Notes: generated by a model not told the origin, from the letters alone. Shown: positions 33,837 through 43,432, numbered from the stretch's first letter. The stretch is DNA of 62,955 nt from an uncultured Clostridia bacterium (GCA_947572415.1 CANPBT010000005.1:1-62955); one strand, 5' to 3'. Translations and numbers: made by a program.

Positions 33837-33866
33837 CCCCGCTCAACTTTAAAAAGTTGAGCGGGG
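33837..33866. terminator. Terminator between asnB and jag
   Basis: 14-bp stem CCCCGCTCAACTTT / AAAGTTGAGCGGGG followed by TTATTATTTATT; it separates converging genes. Confidence 0.85.
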
Positions 33867-33912
33867 TTATTATTTATTCGATTTTTTTACTTTACTGTTT
33901 ACCGTCTGCGCA

Positions 33913-34746
33913 TTATTCCTCGCCCTTGTTTCCGCTGTTGCCCAAGAACGTGCCGAAATGAATTTCCTTCTTGCCGCGTTTGGCGCCGCCTGCGGGTCTG
34001 TCGCCGCGGGGAGGGCGTCTGTCGCCTCTGTCGCGTTTACCGAAATCCTTATTATCGCCCCGCCTTCTGTCGCCGCGTCTGTCGAAGCTTCTTTCGCCGT
34101 ACTTGAGCCCTCTGTCGTTGGGCTTTGCGTTGTTGGGCACGACCGCTATGTATCTGTTCGGTTCCTTGCCCTCGGAAATTGTTTTAACTTCGGTATTATC
34201 TGCAAGCGCCGAATGAATTATCCGTCTTTCGTAAGGGTTCATGGGCTCCAAAGTCATTTTTCTGCCCTTTTCCACAGCCTTTTTCGCAAGCTTTTCCGCG
34301 AGCGTTTTAAGCGTCTGTTCGCGCTGCGTGCGGTAATTTTCGCAGTCTACGACAACTTTTTTATACTCGTCGTTGCCGATATTCGCAACCGCGCCTGCAA
34401 TGCACTGAATAGCGTCTAAAACGTCGCCGCGCTTGCCTATCACCCTTGCGGAATTCGGAGTTTTGATATTGATTTTAATGTTTTCTTCCTCGGATTCGCT
34501 TTCGATTTCGCTTTCGGCGGGTATGCCGAGTATTTTAAGCACTCCGTCGATAAATTCCGCCGCGCGGCCCGCGTCCGAGCTCTTCTTCTTAATCTGCACG
34601 CGTGCTTTTACCGAGCCGAAAAGCTTCTTTTTACCCTCTTCGAGCACTACGATTTCAGCTTCGTCAAGGGTTATGCCGAGCGCGTTGAGCCCCTCTTCGA
34701 TAGCTTCGTCCACCGTCTTTGCGGTGAAAACGTTGTTTTCTTCCAT
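33913..34746 (-). CDS. khpB: RNA-binding protein KhpB/Jag (SpoIIIJ-associated)
   Basis: 277 residues: Jag_N domain (about 1-52), KH domain (about 85-150, GxxG loop GKRGD) and R3H domain (about 155-215, NPYERRIIHSAL). The C-terminal tail of about 60 residues is rich in Arg, Gly and Asp (RRGDRRRGDNKDFGKRDRGD), longer and more RGG-like than usual. It is an RNA chaperone that also influences cell elongation. It lies 1 bp after yidC in the rpmH-rnpA-yidD-yidC-jag block. Confidence 0.93.
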   Translation of the reverse strand: MEENNVFTAKTVDEAIEEGLNALGITLDEAEIVVLEEGKKKLFGSVKARVQIKKKSSDAGRAAEFIDGVLKILGIPAESEIESESEEENIKINIKTPNSARVIGKRGDVLDAIQCIAGAVANIGNDEYKKVVVDCENYRTQREQTLKTLAEKLAKKAVEKGRKMTLEPMNPYERRIIHSALADNTEVKTISEGKEPNRYIAVVPNNAKPNDRGLKYGERSFDRRGDRRRGDNKDFGKRDRGDRRPPRGDRPAGGAKRGKKEIHFGTFLGNSGNKGEE

Positions 34747-34747
34747 T

Positions 34748-35986
34748 TTATTTTAACCTCTTTCTGTTATTACGGCCGCCGTTTGCGTTGAATGTGCCGT
34801 TTTCGATTTTCTTTGAAAAGCTAACGTCCATAGCTTTGTTTATTATTACCGTAGTTACAAGTCCGAAAAGAGTGCTGGTAATCATATAAATTGAGAATGC
34901 CGCGCTGTAAAAGAACGAGAAAACGCCGTATATAAGCGGCATCATTATAAGCATCCACTTATTCGTCCTCGCAGCGGAGCCGTCAACCGTGCTCAGCTCG
35001 TTTGCGGCTTTCTGCGACCGCATAGATATAAACTGTTGCAGGAACATAAGCCCTATCGCAAGCACGATGAGCACGAAATACCCGTTCACCCTCTTGCCCT
35101 CGAGCTTTCCGTCCTGATAGCCCTCGTTTCTGAGATAATGCGTGACTTCGTCGTAAGAAGCTTCGTACGACGCGTCGACGTTTCCGGTAGCCCTTGTAAC
35201 CGCATCTCTGAAATCCGAAAAATTCGGTACTTCCTTATTCAACGGCGAATCGGGATACCAGATATTGTTTACCCATAAAAAGTTGCTTCTGTTCGCTCTG
35301 TAATGGTCGGCTGCCGCCTTTCTCGCGTATTCCCTGACAAATCCCCTTACTTCCGCGATTTTCTGCGCCTCGTTCATGCTGTCGAAGCCGGAGGTTACCT
35401 CCACTTTCTTTTTATATGCGTCGAAATCGACAAGGTAAGCTATCTGTTTTGTGGCGGGATCCTCCGATTTAATCAGAAATCCGTCCGCGTTGTCGTCGCT
35501 TAAAACGAACTCCTGCACACTGACGTTGTAGCTGTCTACAAGGTCGTTATAGGTTGCGAGGTTTGCATATTGTGAATAGGTCGAAAACGCGCCGAATACC
35601 ACCATGAATATTACGAGCGTTACAATCATCGGCAGACAGGCGCCGAACATAGAAATACCGTTCGCTTTCTGGAGCTCCATAACCTTCTGGCTGTACATAG
35701 CCTTGTCGTTTGCGTATTGCTTTTGCAGCTTTTCCATCTGCGGCCGCACCGCTTCCATCATAAGCGATTGCTTTTTCATTTTTATACGCGAAAAGATATC
35801 CAACGGCAGGGTAACGGTCTTTAAAATGAGCGTAAAAACAATAATCCCCACGCCGATAATGCCTATACCCTCTATAAGCCATTGAATTATCTTTCCTATC
35901 CAGTTCAAATCTATCATTCTGATTTTATCGACGGCGAAATCGATAAAATTTGTCGACAGATTTTCAAGCAAATTCATTGTTACCAT
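34748..35986 (-). CDS. yidC: Membrane protein insertase YidC/OxaA (SpoIIIJ)
   Basis: 412 residues, longer than the roughly 260 of Bacillus SpoIIIJ because of a soluble insertion of about 120 residues (about 160-280) between the first conserved helices. The core helices and coiled-coil hairpin (SRIKMKKQSLMMEAVRPQMEKL) are conserved. It inserts membrane proteins alone or with SecYEG. There is no N-terminal lipobox. The start could be the ATG at 35986 or at 35977. It is encoded between yidD and jag. Confidence 0.93.
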   Translation of the reverse strand: MVTMNLLENLSTNFIDFAVDKIRMIDLNWIGKIIQWLIEGIGIIGVGIIVFTLILKTVTLPLDIFSRIKMKKQSLMMEAVRPQMEKLQKQYANDKAMYSQKVMELQKANGISMFGACLPMIVTLVIFMVVFGAFSTYSQYANLATYNDLVDSYNVSVQEFVLSDDNADGFLIKSEDPATKQIAYLVDFDAYKKKVEVTSGFDSMNEAQKIAEVRGFVREYARKAAADHYRANRSNFLWVNNIWYPDSPLNKEVPNFSDFRDAVTRATGNVDASYEASYDEVTHYLRNEGYQDGKLEGKRVNGYFVLIVLAIGLMFLQQFISMRSQKAANELSTVDGSAARTNKWMLIMMPLIYGVFSFFYSAAFSIYMITSTLFGLVTTVIINKAMDVSFSKKIENGTFNANGGRNNRKRLK

Positions 35987-36001
35987 ATTTTCCGAAAAAG
36001 G

Positions 36002-36313
36002 TCATCTGACCCATTTTAATTTAAAAAAATTTTCGGGCGCGGGGTCGTAACCGCCTTTGGTGAATGGGTTGCACCTTAAAATGCGCCAGATCCCCAACCC
36101 CAGCCCTATAATAACGCCGTGATTGTTCAAAACGCGGAGCATATACTCCGAACACGTCGGGCTGTACATGCAGGTATGCTTTGAAAAATGTCTTTGGTAA
36201 AATATAATAAGACGCATCAGAAGCATTTTTATATACGGCCTGAAAACTCTTCGCCTTAAAAACCTGAAAAATTTTTTCAGTCCGCCGCGCGTGCGCCCAT
36301 CTTTTTTATACAT
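36002..36313 (-). CDS. yidD: Membrane protein insertion efficiency factor YidD
   Basis: 103 residues. It contains the family core YQRHFSKHTCMYSPTCSEYML and GIWRILRCNPFTKGGYDPAP with three conserved Cys. The frame overlaps rnpA by 37 bp; starts further in (36226) would remove a basic N-terminal extension of about 29 residues, and the exact start is uncertain. It acts at the inner membrane face next to YidC. Confidence 0.9.
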   Translation of the reverse strand: MYKKDGRTRGGLKKFFRFLRRRVFRPYIKMLLMRLIIFYQRHFSKHTCMYSPTCSEYMLRVLNNHGVIIGLGLGIWRILRCNPFTKGGYDPAPENFFKLKWVR

Positions 36314-36606
36314 ATTTCAAGACTCTTCAAGAATGCGGAATACGAATAGCTTTCCGCCACCTTCGGCATTATCACTACGGCAAAACTGCCCTTAACGTCC
36401 TTGCAGGCGCAGTCGAACGCCGCCCTTAAAAGCCTTTTTATTCTGTTGCGTTTCGTAGCTTTGCCGTGTTTTTTGGAAACGGCTACGCCCATTCTCGTCC
36501 TGTCCGACGGAATGTACAACATAGTAACAGCGGGGGAAAATACACGTTTTCCCCTGTTAAAAAGCTTTTGAAAATCCGTATTTTTTTTTAATCTTAAATA
36601 GTTCAC
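36277..36606 (-). CDS. rnpA: Ribonuclease P protein component
   Basis: A 109-residue basic protein that binds the RNase P RNA and the leader of pre-tRNA. The signature RNR motif is KHGKATKRNRIKRLLR (about 46-61). It follows rpmH after a 6-bp gap and overlaps yidD. Confidence 0.95.
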   Translation of the reverse strand: MNYLRLKKNTDFQKLFNRGKRVFSPAVTMLYIPSDRTRMGVAVSKKHGKATKRNRIKRLLRAAFDCACKDVKGSFAVVIMPKVAESYSYSAFLKSLEICIKKMGARAAD

Positions 36607-36612
36607 CGAGCT

Positions 36613-36747
36613 TTATGCGGAAAGATGCTTTCTGCCCTTGTTTCTTCTTCTTTTAAGTACCTTTCTTCCTGCTTTCGAAGCCATTCTCTTTCTGAAACCG
36701 TGAACTTTGCTTCTCTGTCTTTTTTTGGGTTGATAAGTTCTTTTCAT
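36613..36747 (-). CDS. rpmH: Ribosomal protein bL34
   Basis: A 44-residue, very basic protein starting [20 protein letters not shown] and ending GRKHLSA. The length and sequence are canonical for bL34. Usually rpmH is divergent from dnaA across oriC; here dnaN lies upstream in the same direction, 93 bp away. Confidence 0.97.
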   Translation of the reverse strand: MKRTYQPKKRQRSKVHGFRKRMASKAGRKVLKRRRNKGRKHLSA

Positions 36748-36840
36748 AAAATTTATTTCCTTTTGAATTAGTAGTTTATATAAATTTTACCCCTTTTTAA
36801 GGGGGCGCATTATTTAAGATACATTAAGTGCCCGCCGTTG

Positions 36841-37944
36841 TCAAGCGTTATTTGCCGTACGTACGGGTAAAATTAGGTACAAGCTGTCCTTTTCCTCGAC
36901 GTTTTCGCATATGAAAGGTTGAATCTGGCTGTTGAATGACAGGGAAATTTTATCCTCTCTCAGAGCGTTAACCGCGTCGATAATGAACTTCGAGTTCATT
37001 GCAATCCTTATATCTTTACCCTCTATTTCCGCTTTGACGGGCTCCTGCACGCTGCCTATCTCGGAATTCGACGAAATTTCTATTTTATCCCCGCTGACGT
37101 CGAAGATAATAAGGCTGTTTTTGTCCCCTCTTACCAAAATCGCCGCCCTTTCTATGCTGGCCTTCAAAAGAGCCTTGTCCACTTTTACTGTAGTCGTGAA
37201 ATCCCTGGGTATAATATTTTCTTTTTTTATGAAATCGCCGTTATACAGCCTCGAAGTGAGCACCGTGCTGTCGGCTTCGACGAGGATAATCCCCCTCTGC
37301 ACGAAAATTTCCGTTTCGCCGTCGCCGTCGACCATTTTTTCGATTTCGTTAAGCGTCCTTGCCGGGCAGACTATTTCCATATCGCCGGTGGACGAAACCA
37401 CTTCGCCTTTTACCGTCGCAAGCCTGAAACCGTCGAGCGAGGTCACGCAGATTTCTTTGCCCTTTATGACGAACTGGCAACCCTTTAAAATGGGGCGGGA
37501 ATCGTCCGTGGCGCAGCAAAACGACGTGGCGCTTATGAATTTTTTCAAATCCGCGGTTTTAAGTTTAAAACTCTGTTCGTTTATTTCGGTATCCACCCGC
37601 GGGAAATCCTCTGCGGATAAAACCTGCATATCCGTCTGACTGTCGGCGTATATAATATCCATCTTTTTCCCGTCGGAGGATAAGGTAATCTGCACGTTTT
37701 CGAGCTTTTTTATAAAGTCCGCAAAGTATCTTCCGGGAACGCAAACTTCGCCTTCCTCGTAAATTTCCGCTTTGATAGTCTTTTTAATGGAAATTTCACC
37801 GTCGGTGGCAAGCAGAATAAGCTTGTCGTTTTCCGCCTTTATTTTTATGCATTCGAGGACGGGCGTTATAGTTTTGGTTGCGCACGCCTTTACTACTTTA
37901 AGCACAGCTTCGGATAAATCGATACCTTCGCAAACTAATTTCAT
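36841..37944 (-). CDS. dnaN: DNA polymerase III sliding clamp (beta subunit)
   Basis: 367 residues in three similar domains, the normal length. Conserved segments: SRPILKGCQFVIKG in domain 2, and the C-terminal IQPFICENVEEKDSLYLILPVR, which forms part of the peptide-binding site. The GAGGAAAA ribosome site precedes the ATG. It points away from the putative origin toward rpmH, and no dnaA is adjacent, unlike most Firmicutes. Confidence 0.96.
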   Translation of the reverse strand: MKLVCEGIDLSEAVLKVVKACATKTITPVLECIKIKAENDKLILLATDGEISIKKTIKAEIYEEGEVCVPGRYFADFIKKLENVQITLSSDGKKMDIIYADSQTDMQVLSAEDFPRVDTEINEQSFKLKTADLKKFISATSFCCATDDSRPILKGCQFVIKGKEICVTSLDGFRLATVKGEVVSSTGDMEIVCPARTLNEIEKMVDGDGETEIFVQRGIILVEADSTVLTSRLYNGDFIKKENIIPRDFTTTVKVDKALLKASIERAAILVRGDKNSLIIFDVSGDKIEISSNSEIGSVQEPVKAEIEGKDIRIAMNSKFIIDAVNALREDKISLSFNSQIQPFICENVEEKDSLYLILPVRTANNA

Positions 37945-38323
37945 TTCTGTTTTCCTCGTTATAGATTTTTTATTTTTTTATTAAAAAATTGAATAGTAAT
38001 ATTTATTATTAGAGGGTGTTTAATTGTGGATAATTTCTTTCAATCCCCGTAAACAAATATATAATAACAAAAATAAGCGCAAAAAGCAACCAAATTGACT
38101 ATCAATAAGCTGTGGAAAAAAGTATATTTTTTTGTGCAAATCGTTGTTGACCGTTTGGGTATAAGTTGATAAACTTTCAAAAGTCGGCGGGGGCTTTAAA
38201 GAGGCGGAAGATATGAGGGTAAGAGGTATGAACAATTCCACAAAAATAAAGCGATTGTGGAAATTTTTAAATGTCGACAAAGTTTGTATTGTGTTTGGGA
38301 TTATTTCGTGCTATAATTAAGCT
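37945..38323. other. Candidate chromosomal origin (oriC) between dnaN and rsmG
   Basis: A 379-bp AT-rich gap between divergent genes. It has one perfect DnaA box, TGTGGATAA (38025-38033), and near-matches at 38111-38119 (TGTGGAAAA), 38133-38141 and 38256-38264. The left side is AT-only for about 50 bp (37970-38020), a possible unwinding region. Genes to the left are mostly minus and those to the right mostly plus, so gene strand switches here. No gene was found in it. Confidence 0.6.
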
Positions 38324-39007
38324 ATGAATTTTGATTATTACGAAAATTTAATTAAAAACGACTTTTCTTTCAAATTTCTGAAATTTGCCGAAATGCTGAT
38401 AAATTACAATAAAATTTGTAATATTACTTCGGTTTCGGACGAAAAAGGCATATTTTACAAACATTTTCTTGACAGCGCAGTGGGTGAAAGCCTTTTTTCG
38501 AGGGGCGCAAGCATCGTCGAAATAGGTTCGGGCGGAGGATTTCCTTCCCTGCCTCTCAAATTTTTAAGGGACGATTTAAGCTTTACGCTTATAGAGAGCA
38601 CGGGGAAAAAATGCACGTTTTTGAAAAGCGTTGTAGATAACTTTGGGTTAAAAAGTGTAAAAGTCGAAAATATTCGTGCCGAGGACGGCGCGCGCGATAA
38701 AAACATGCGGGAAAAATTCGATTTCGCCTGCGCGCGTGCGGTTGCAAGGCTGAATACTTTGTGCGAATATTGTCTGCCGTTCGTTGCGGTCGGCGGGAAG
38801 TTTATAGCATATAAAGGCGACAGCGGCGACGAAGTCAAGGAAGCGGAAAAAGCAATAAAAACGCTTGGCGGCGAGGTTGAAAACATTATTGAATACGAGT
38901 TGCCTTACGGATACGGAAAGCGCTCCCTCATAGTTATTAAAAAGATTAAAAACACTCCTTCCGCGTATCCGCGCGGGCTGGGTAAGGAAAGAAAAAATCC
39001 GCTTTAA
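38324..39007 (+). CDS. rsmG: 16S rRNA G527 N7-methyltransferase
   Basis: 227 residues. The SAM-binding motif is VEIGSGGGFPSLPLKFL (about 66-82), followed by ARAVARLNTLCEYCLPF and GKFIAYKGD, as in RsmG (GidB). It is the first plus-strand gene to the right of the candidate origin; gidB near parAB and oriC is typical of Firmicutes. The C-terminus carries a short basic extension (YPRGLGKERKNPL). Confidence 0.94.
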   Translation: MNFDYYENLIKNDFSFKFLKFAEMLINYNKICNITSVSDEKGIFYKHFLDSAVGESLFSRGASIVEIGSGGGFPSLPLKFLRDDLSFTLIESTGKKCTFLKSVVDNFGLKSVKVENIRAEDGARDKNMREKFDFACARAVARLNTLCEYCLPFVAVGGKFIAYKGDSGDEVKEAEKAIKTLGGEVENIIEYELPYGYGKRSLIVIKKIKNTPSAYPRGLGKERKNPL

Positions 39008-39067
39008 ACGGTAAATAAAAGTAGTTGGCGCAACGCAAATCAGCGTGCGCCGCAAAGGTTTGCGCCT

Positions 39068-39520
39068 ATGTATAAAGTCTGCGCTTTCAGCGGTCACAGA
39101 AATCTTAACGCCTATCCACTCGACTACTCTCTTTTGGACAGAGTGACTGAAAACCTTATTAAGTCGGGGACGGAGAAATTCCTTTGCGGAATGGCGCTCG
39201 GTTTCGATTTTGCCGCTGCGGAATGCGTTATAAATCTTAAAAAAATGTATAAAATAAATCTTACCGCATGTATTCCGTGCGCCGACCAGAGCGCGGTATA
39301 TTCCAGGGCAGGCAGATTGAGGTATGAAAATATTCTCGATTGCTGCGACGAAGTAATAACTTTGTCCGAAAGTTACACATCGGGCTGCATGCACGGGAGA
39401 AACAGATTTATGGTCGACAACTCAGACGTGCTTATCTGTTTTTTAAGGAAAAAATCCGGCGGGACTTTCTACACCTTTAATTATGCAAAAAAATCGGGTA
39501 AGACGGTAATAGAACTTTAA
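39068..39520 (+). CDS. SLOG-superfamily (DUF1273/YpsA-like) protein
   Basis: 150 residues starting MYKVCAFSGHRNL, with the nucleotide-binding Rossmann-like opening of the YpsA/DUF1273 group (FSGHR), a middle GMALGFDFAAAE and a late NSDVLICFLRKKSGG. Members are thought to bind nucleotide-like ligands; YpsA affects cell division and oxidative stress in Bacillus, but this one is shorter. It is unrelated in context to the second SLOG-like gene at 53823. A bidirectional terminator follows. Confidence 0.75.
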   Translation: MYKVCAFSGHRNLNAYPLDYSLLDRVTENLIKSGTEKFLCGMALGFDFAAAECVINLKKMYKINLTACIPCADQSAVYSRAGRLRYENILDCCDEVITLSESYTSGCMHGRNRFMVDNSDVLICFLRKKSGGTFYTFNYAKKSGKTVIEL

Positions 39521-39558
39521 AAACAGCGGGTATTAATGCCCGCTGTTTGTTTTTTTTT
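39521..39558. terminator. Terminator between the SLOG gene and yyaC
   Basis: AAACAGCGGGTATTAATGCC then CGCTGTTT hairpin followed by TTTTTTTTT; it serves the plus-strand gene. Confidence 0.85.
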
Positions 39559-39561
39559 GCT

Positions 39562-40143
39562 CTAAACGATTTTGCTCAATATGTCGTATGCGCCTCTTAT
39601 GTTGGAATTCTGGATATAGTCGAGGATAAACGAAGTAACCCCTTCGGCGATTATTTCAGACATTTTATATATCATATTCAGCCTTGTTGCCGAGAAAAGG
39701 GAATAATTGAATAAGGATTGCTCGGCTATGATACCCATTATCGATACGTCGCCGACTTTTTCAAGTTTTTTGTTTGCTCCGCTGCCCGGTTTTAAGCCGC
39801 GGCGGCTTATTTTTATAAGCCCGATATCACCCGCAATCCCCACTGCGGCGTCGACTGCGATAATCGGGCTGTTCGGGTGGGTCATCTTCAAAAATTCGTT
39901 CATATACTTGACCTCGTGCGCGGTTATGGGTTTTGCAAGCGTGCCGTAAACATAGCAGTTAAGTCCGGACAGCGAATTTTTGAGCTTGGTGCCGGTGATA
40001 GGGCCGAGGCTGTCGCCTATGGAAAGGTCGCTGCCGATGCACAGTATAACGGGCGCAGCCGCGTCGGAGTCAACCATCTTTTTAAGCGTCAGACATACGC
40101 CGTTGGGCGCTAATGAATTATATAAGTTAAACGAATAGTCCAT
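39562..40143 (-). CDS. yyaC: Spore protease YyaC (DUF1256)
   Basis: 193 residues. YyaC proteins are GPR-related proteases expressed during sporulation. Conserved blocks: ILCIGSDLSIGDSLGPITG near the N-terminus, then IAVDAAVGIAGDIG and SIMGIIAEQ. The ATG at 40143 (MDYSFNLYN) is chosen; the longer frame needs TTG. In Bacillus yyaC also lies near the origin beside parAB (yyaC-parB-parA), which fits here. Confidence 0.9.
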   Translation of the reverse strand: MDYSFNLYNSLAPNGVCLTLKKMVDSDAAAPVILCIGSDLSIGDSLGPITGTKLKNSLSGLNCYVYGTLAKPITAHEVKYMNEFLKMTHPNSPIIAVDAAVGIAGDIGLIKISRRGLKPGSGANKKLEKVGDVSIMGIIAEQSLFNYSLFSATRLNMIYKMSEIIAEGVTSFILDYIQNSNIRGAYDILSKIV

Positions 40144-40342
40144 AAAATATTTACCTCGCAAAGGTTATTGACCCGTTTTTATTAAAATATAATAATTTTC
40201 AAGTATTTGTTATTAATTTTTTATAAATACTCAAAATATTAAGGGTTTATATTGCCTTATTTTATATAAATTCCACAAATTCACATAATTTTTTGTAATT
40301 GTGTACAATTTGTTGATAATTTAATGGTATAATCGCGCTTTA

Positions 40343-40358
40343 TGTTTCACGTGAAACA
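40343..40358. promoter_or_regulatory. parS site 1 (perfect)
   Basis: TGTTTCACGTGAAACA, the exact 16-bp Spo0J/ParB centromere palindrome of Firmicutes, about 2.2 kb from the candidate origin. Confidence 0.95.
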
Positions 40359-40385
40359 CTCTTTACATTAAAAAATTTGGTTGAA

Positions 40386-40401
40386 TGTTTCACGTTAAAC
40401 A
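40386..40401. promoter_or_regulatory. parS site 2 (one mismatch)
   Basis: TGTTTCACGTTAAACA, one change from consensus, 43 bp from site 1. Confidence 0.85.
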
Positions 40402-40540
40402 TTTTTTAACGATAAAAACAGTATAGCGCATAGCATTTTTTATACAATTTTAGCAAAAATAATCGAAAATCAAAGCGATTTTTATAGGTGAAAAACACAT
40501 AAAAATTAAGTGAGAAGTTGTATTTTTTACCGTTAAACGC

Positions 40541-40569
40541 TTGAAAACCGTACCATAATATGGTAAAAT
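40541..40569 (+). promoter_or_regulatory. Promoter of ftsH
   Basis: TTGAAA (40541-40546), 17-nt spacer, TAAAAT (40564-40569). The leader is about 25 nt, with AAAGGAGA before the TTG start. Confidence 0.65.
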
Positions 40570-40601
40570 AGCATTGTTATTTAAATTAAAGGAGACTGAT
40601 T

Positions 40602-42638
40602 TTGAGTAAAAAGGGCAGAATTATTACTTGGGTCATCATAGGTCTGCTTATTATAGCAGTCGGCGTAGTGCTTGTTACCCAGCTTATGAATGGTGGCGCA
40701 AGAAAAATTACAAGGACGGAGTTTGAGCAATATATCGAAAACGCTCAGTACTTCGACGAGGAGCATAACCCCAACGTAGTCGACGGCGAGATACGCAGTA
40801 AGCTTGACGATACGGTGCTTGAGGGCTACAAAGTAAAAGACGGTAAAATCGTCACGGCAGACGATAAAGAAAGCGCTCTTACAGTAATATGGAAAGTGTC
40901 TACGAGCGGTTATGAATATACGGGGTACGTGCTTAACGATAAAGGCAATCATATCAAAGCGTATTACTGTTACGGCCCGTCGTCGTACGGCTCCGACAGC
41001 TGGGATTCGGCTAAGTTCGATAAATGGCAGTTCGAGCTCGGAATAGTAATCGACCAGGAAAACCCCAACGCGGGCAGCTGGGTTTCGACGGCTTTCTCCG
41101 TTCTGATGCTTGTAATCGTTTGCGTAGTTTTCTTCCTTATAATCCGTTCGTCAATGGGTGGCGCGGGCAAGGTGATGAGCTTTGCTAAGACAAAGGCGCG
41201 CGTTTCGACGAATATTAAAGTGCGCTTTGCCGACGTAGCGGGCGCCGAAGAGGAAAAGGTTGAGCTTGCCGAAATAGTTGAGTTCTTGCGTCAACCGAAA
41301 AAGTTCTCTGATTTGGGGGCGCGTATTCCGAGAGGCGTGCTTTTGGTTGGCCCTCCGGGAACCGGTAAGACGCTGTTTGCAAAAGCCGTTGCGGGCGAAG
41401 CGGGCGTGCCGTTCTTTTCCGTGTCGGGCTCCGACTTCGTTGAAATGTACGTCGGCGTCGGTGCTTCGCGTGTGCGCGACCTCTTTGAAATGGCTAAGAA
41501 GAACCAGCCCTGTATTATTTTCGTCGACGAAATCGACGCAGTAGGTCGTCACCGCGGCGCGGGTCTCGGCGGCGGCAACGACGAGAGGGAGCAGACCCTC
41601 AACCAGATACTCGTCCAGATGGACGGTTTCGAGTCGAACGAGGGCGTAATCGTTATGGCGGCAACCAACCGTGCTGATATACTCGACCCCGCGTTGACCC
41701 GTCCCGGACGCTTTGACAGACAGGTATACGTCAATCTTCCCGACGTTAAAGGCAGGGAGCAGATATTAAAGGTACACGCGCGCAATAAGCCGCTTGCACC
41801 CGACGTCAATTTAAGAAACGTGGCAAGACTGAGCGCGGGCTTCTCCGGTGCAGACCTTGCAAACCTTTTAAACGAAGCGGCTATTCTCGCCGCGAGGGCG
41901 GATAAAAAATTTATAACCAACGCAGAGCTTTACGAAGCCTTCGATAAGGTTGCTATGGGCCCCGCTAAGAAGAGTAAGGTCATAACCGAGCAGGATAAAC
42001 GGCTTACCGCATTCCACGAAGCGGGGCACGCGATACTTGCAAGGCTTTGCCCCAACTGCGACCCCGTGCACGAAGTAACCATAATCCCCCGCGGGGCTGC
42101 GGGCGGCTTCACGATGATGCGGCCCGAAAACGACAGAATGTATTACACCAAAAGCTTCTTCCTCGACGATATCTGTATGGGCCTCGGCGGAAGAGTGGCG
42201 GAGGAAATTGTTATTAAGGAAATCGGCTCGGGCGCTTCCAACGATATCAAGCAGGCGACTAAGTTTGCGAGGGCGATGGTTACCGAATTCGGTATGAGCG
42301 ACAAGCTCGGGTTAATCTGTTACAGCGACGATTCACAGCCGATGTTTATAGGCAAGGACATGGCTACGAGAAATTCATTCTCTGAAGAAACGGCTAAAAT
42401 GATTGACGACGAAGTCCGCGATATTATTAAGACTCAGCATGAACGTGCCAGAAAGCTATTGACGGACAATCGCTCCATTCTCGACAATATGGCAAGGGTC
42501 CTTATCGAAAAGGAAACAATCTATACCGAAGAGGTTGACCTTTTAATGGAAGGAAAAACTTACGACGAAGTTATAAAGTATATGGAAGAGCATGAGAACG
42601 ACCGTGCCACCAACCCGTTCAAAAAATACGAAAGTTAA
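40602..42638 (+). CDS. ftsH: ATP-dependent zinc metalloprotease FtsH
   Basis: 678 residues. Two membrane helices (about 8-28 and 165-185) flank an extracytoplasmic domain. Next come an AAA+ domain (Walker A GPPGTGKT, about 250-257; Walker [12 protein letters not shown]; second-region homology RPGRFDR) and an M41 zinc protease (HEAGH, 472-476). It degrades membrane and short-lived cytosolic proteins. It starts with TTG, supported by an AAAGGAGA ribosome site at correct spacing, which may limit its level. It lies between parS sites. Confidence 0.96.
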   Translation: MSKKGRIITWVIIGLLIIAVGVVLVTQLMNGGARKITRTEFEQYIENAQYFDEEHNPNVVDGEIRSKLDDTVLEGYKVKDGKIVTADDKESALTVIWKVSTSGYEYTGYVLNDKGNHIKAYYCYGPSSYGSDSWDSAKFDKWQFELGIVIDQENPNAGSWVSTAFSVLMLVIVCVVFFLIIRSSMGGAGKVMSFAKTKARVSTNIKVRFADVAGAEEEKVELAEIVEFLRQPKKFSDLGARIPRGVLLVGPPGTGKTLFAKAVAGEAGVPFFSVSGSDFVEMYVGVGASRVRDLFEMAKKNQPCIIFVDEIDAVGRHRGAGLGGGNDEREQTLNQILVQMDGFESNEGVIVMAATNRADILDPALTRPGRFDRQVYVNLPDVKGREQILKVHARNKPLAPDVNLRNVARLSAGFSGADLANLLNEAAILAARADKKFITNAELYEAFDKVAMGPAKKSKVITEQDKRLTAFHEAGHAILARLCPNCDPVHEVTIIPRGAAGGFTMMRPENDRMYYTKSFFLDDICMGLGGRVAEEIVIKEIGSGASNDIKQATKFARAMVTEFGMSDKLGLICYSDDSQPMFIGKDMATRNSFSEETAKMIDDEVRDIIKTQHERARKLLTDNRSILDNMARVLIEKETIYTEEVDLLMEGKTYDEVIKYMEEHENDRATNPFKKYES

Positions 42639-42640
42639 TC

Positions 42641-42656
42641 GGTTTCACGTGAAACA
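42641..42656. promoter_or_regulatory. parS site 3 (one mismatch)
   Basis: GGTTTCACGTGAAACA, between ftsH and parA, just upstream of the parA start; ParB binding here could affect parAB expression. Confidence 0.88.
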
Positions 42657-42667
42657 CAGGGAATAAT

Positions 42668-43432
42668 ATGGGAAAAATTGTTGCGTTTACAAATAAAAAA
42701 GGCGGCGTAGGCAAAACGACCACAGCGGTGAATATGGCTGCATACTGTGCCGAATTCGGTAAAAAGGTATTGCTCGTGGACATCGACTCGCAGGGGAATG
42801 CTACTACGGCGTTGGGCTTTTCCAAAAGTGCGCTCAAAAAATCCGTTTATAACGTGCTTATAGACGGCGACCCTGCGTCGGCAAACATATTGCCGACGCA
42901 GGTAAAACTTTTGGATATTCTTCCCGCCAACGTGGATTTGACGGGCGCAGAGGTTGACCTCGTGTACAAGAGGAACCGCGAAAAGATTTTGAAAGAGGCT
43001 TTGGATAAAGTCAGGGCAAGCTACGATTACATATTTATCGACTGCCCGCCGTCGCTCGGGCTGGTTACGATAAACGCCTGGGTTGCGGCGGATTCGGTCA
43101 TAATCCCGTTGCAGAGCGAGTATTTCGCTTTGGAGGGAGTAAGCCAGCTTATGAACACGATTGCCCTCGTCAAACAGCATTTAAACCCCAACCTGCAGAT
43201 AGAGGGGGTCGTGATTACAATGTACGACGGCAGGGCGCTTATTTCAAAACAGATAACGGCGGAAATCAAGAAGTTTTTCAAAACGAGGCTGTACGAAATT
43301 ATCATACCGCGAAACGTCCGCCTTGCCGAGGCCCCCAGCCACGGTAAGCCCGTTATGTTGCACGACCCGAAGTGCGTCGGTGCGAGGGCGTATAAGGCGT
43401 TGACGGAAGAGTTTTTATCGCATCAGAGATAA
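42668..43432 (+). CDS. parA: Chromosome-partitioning ATPase ParA/Soj
   Basis: A 254-residue deviant Walker ATPase. Walker A is KKGGVGKTTTAVN (residues 11-23), with DIDSQGNATTALG and the Walker B segment FIDCPPSLG. It moves ParB-parS complexes and in Soj-type systems also tunes DnaA activity at the origin. The parB gene follows 57 bp downstream. Confidence 0.96.
   Translation: MGKIVAFTNKKGGVGKTTTAVNMAAYCAEFGKKVLLVDIDSQGNATTALGFSKSALKKSVYNVLIDGDPASANILPTQVKLLDILPANVDLTGAEVDLVYKRNREKILKEALDKVRASYDYIFIDCPPSLGLVTINAWVAADSVIIPLQSEYFALEGVSQLMNTIALVKQHLNPNLQIEGVVITMYDGRALISKQITAEIKKFFKTRLYEIIIPRNVRLAEAPSHGKPVMLHDPKCVGARAYKALTEEFLSHQR

Larger units (their letters stand above)
40162..40601. other. Noncoding centromere/leader region between yyaC and ftsH
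   Basis: 440 bp, very AT-rich, with no gene. It contains two parS sites (40343 and 40386) and the ftsH promoter (40541-40569). It has one DnaA-box-like TGTTGATAA near 40313, one mismatch from consensus, so part of origin function might extend here. Confidence 0.6.

Noticed and set aside
43000..43305. Minus-strand frames opposite parA and parB
   Set aside because: Both are shadows of well-identified genes with intact motifs.
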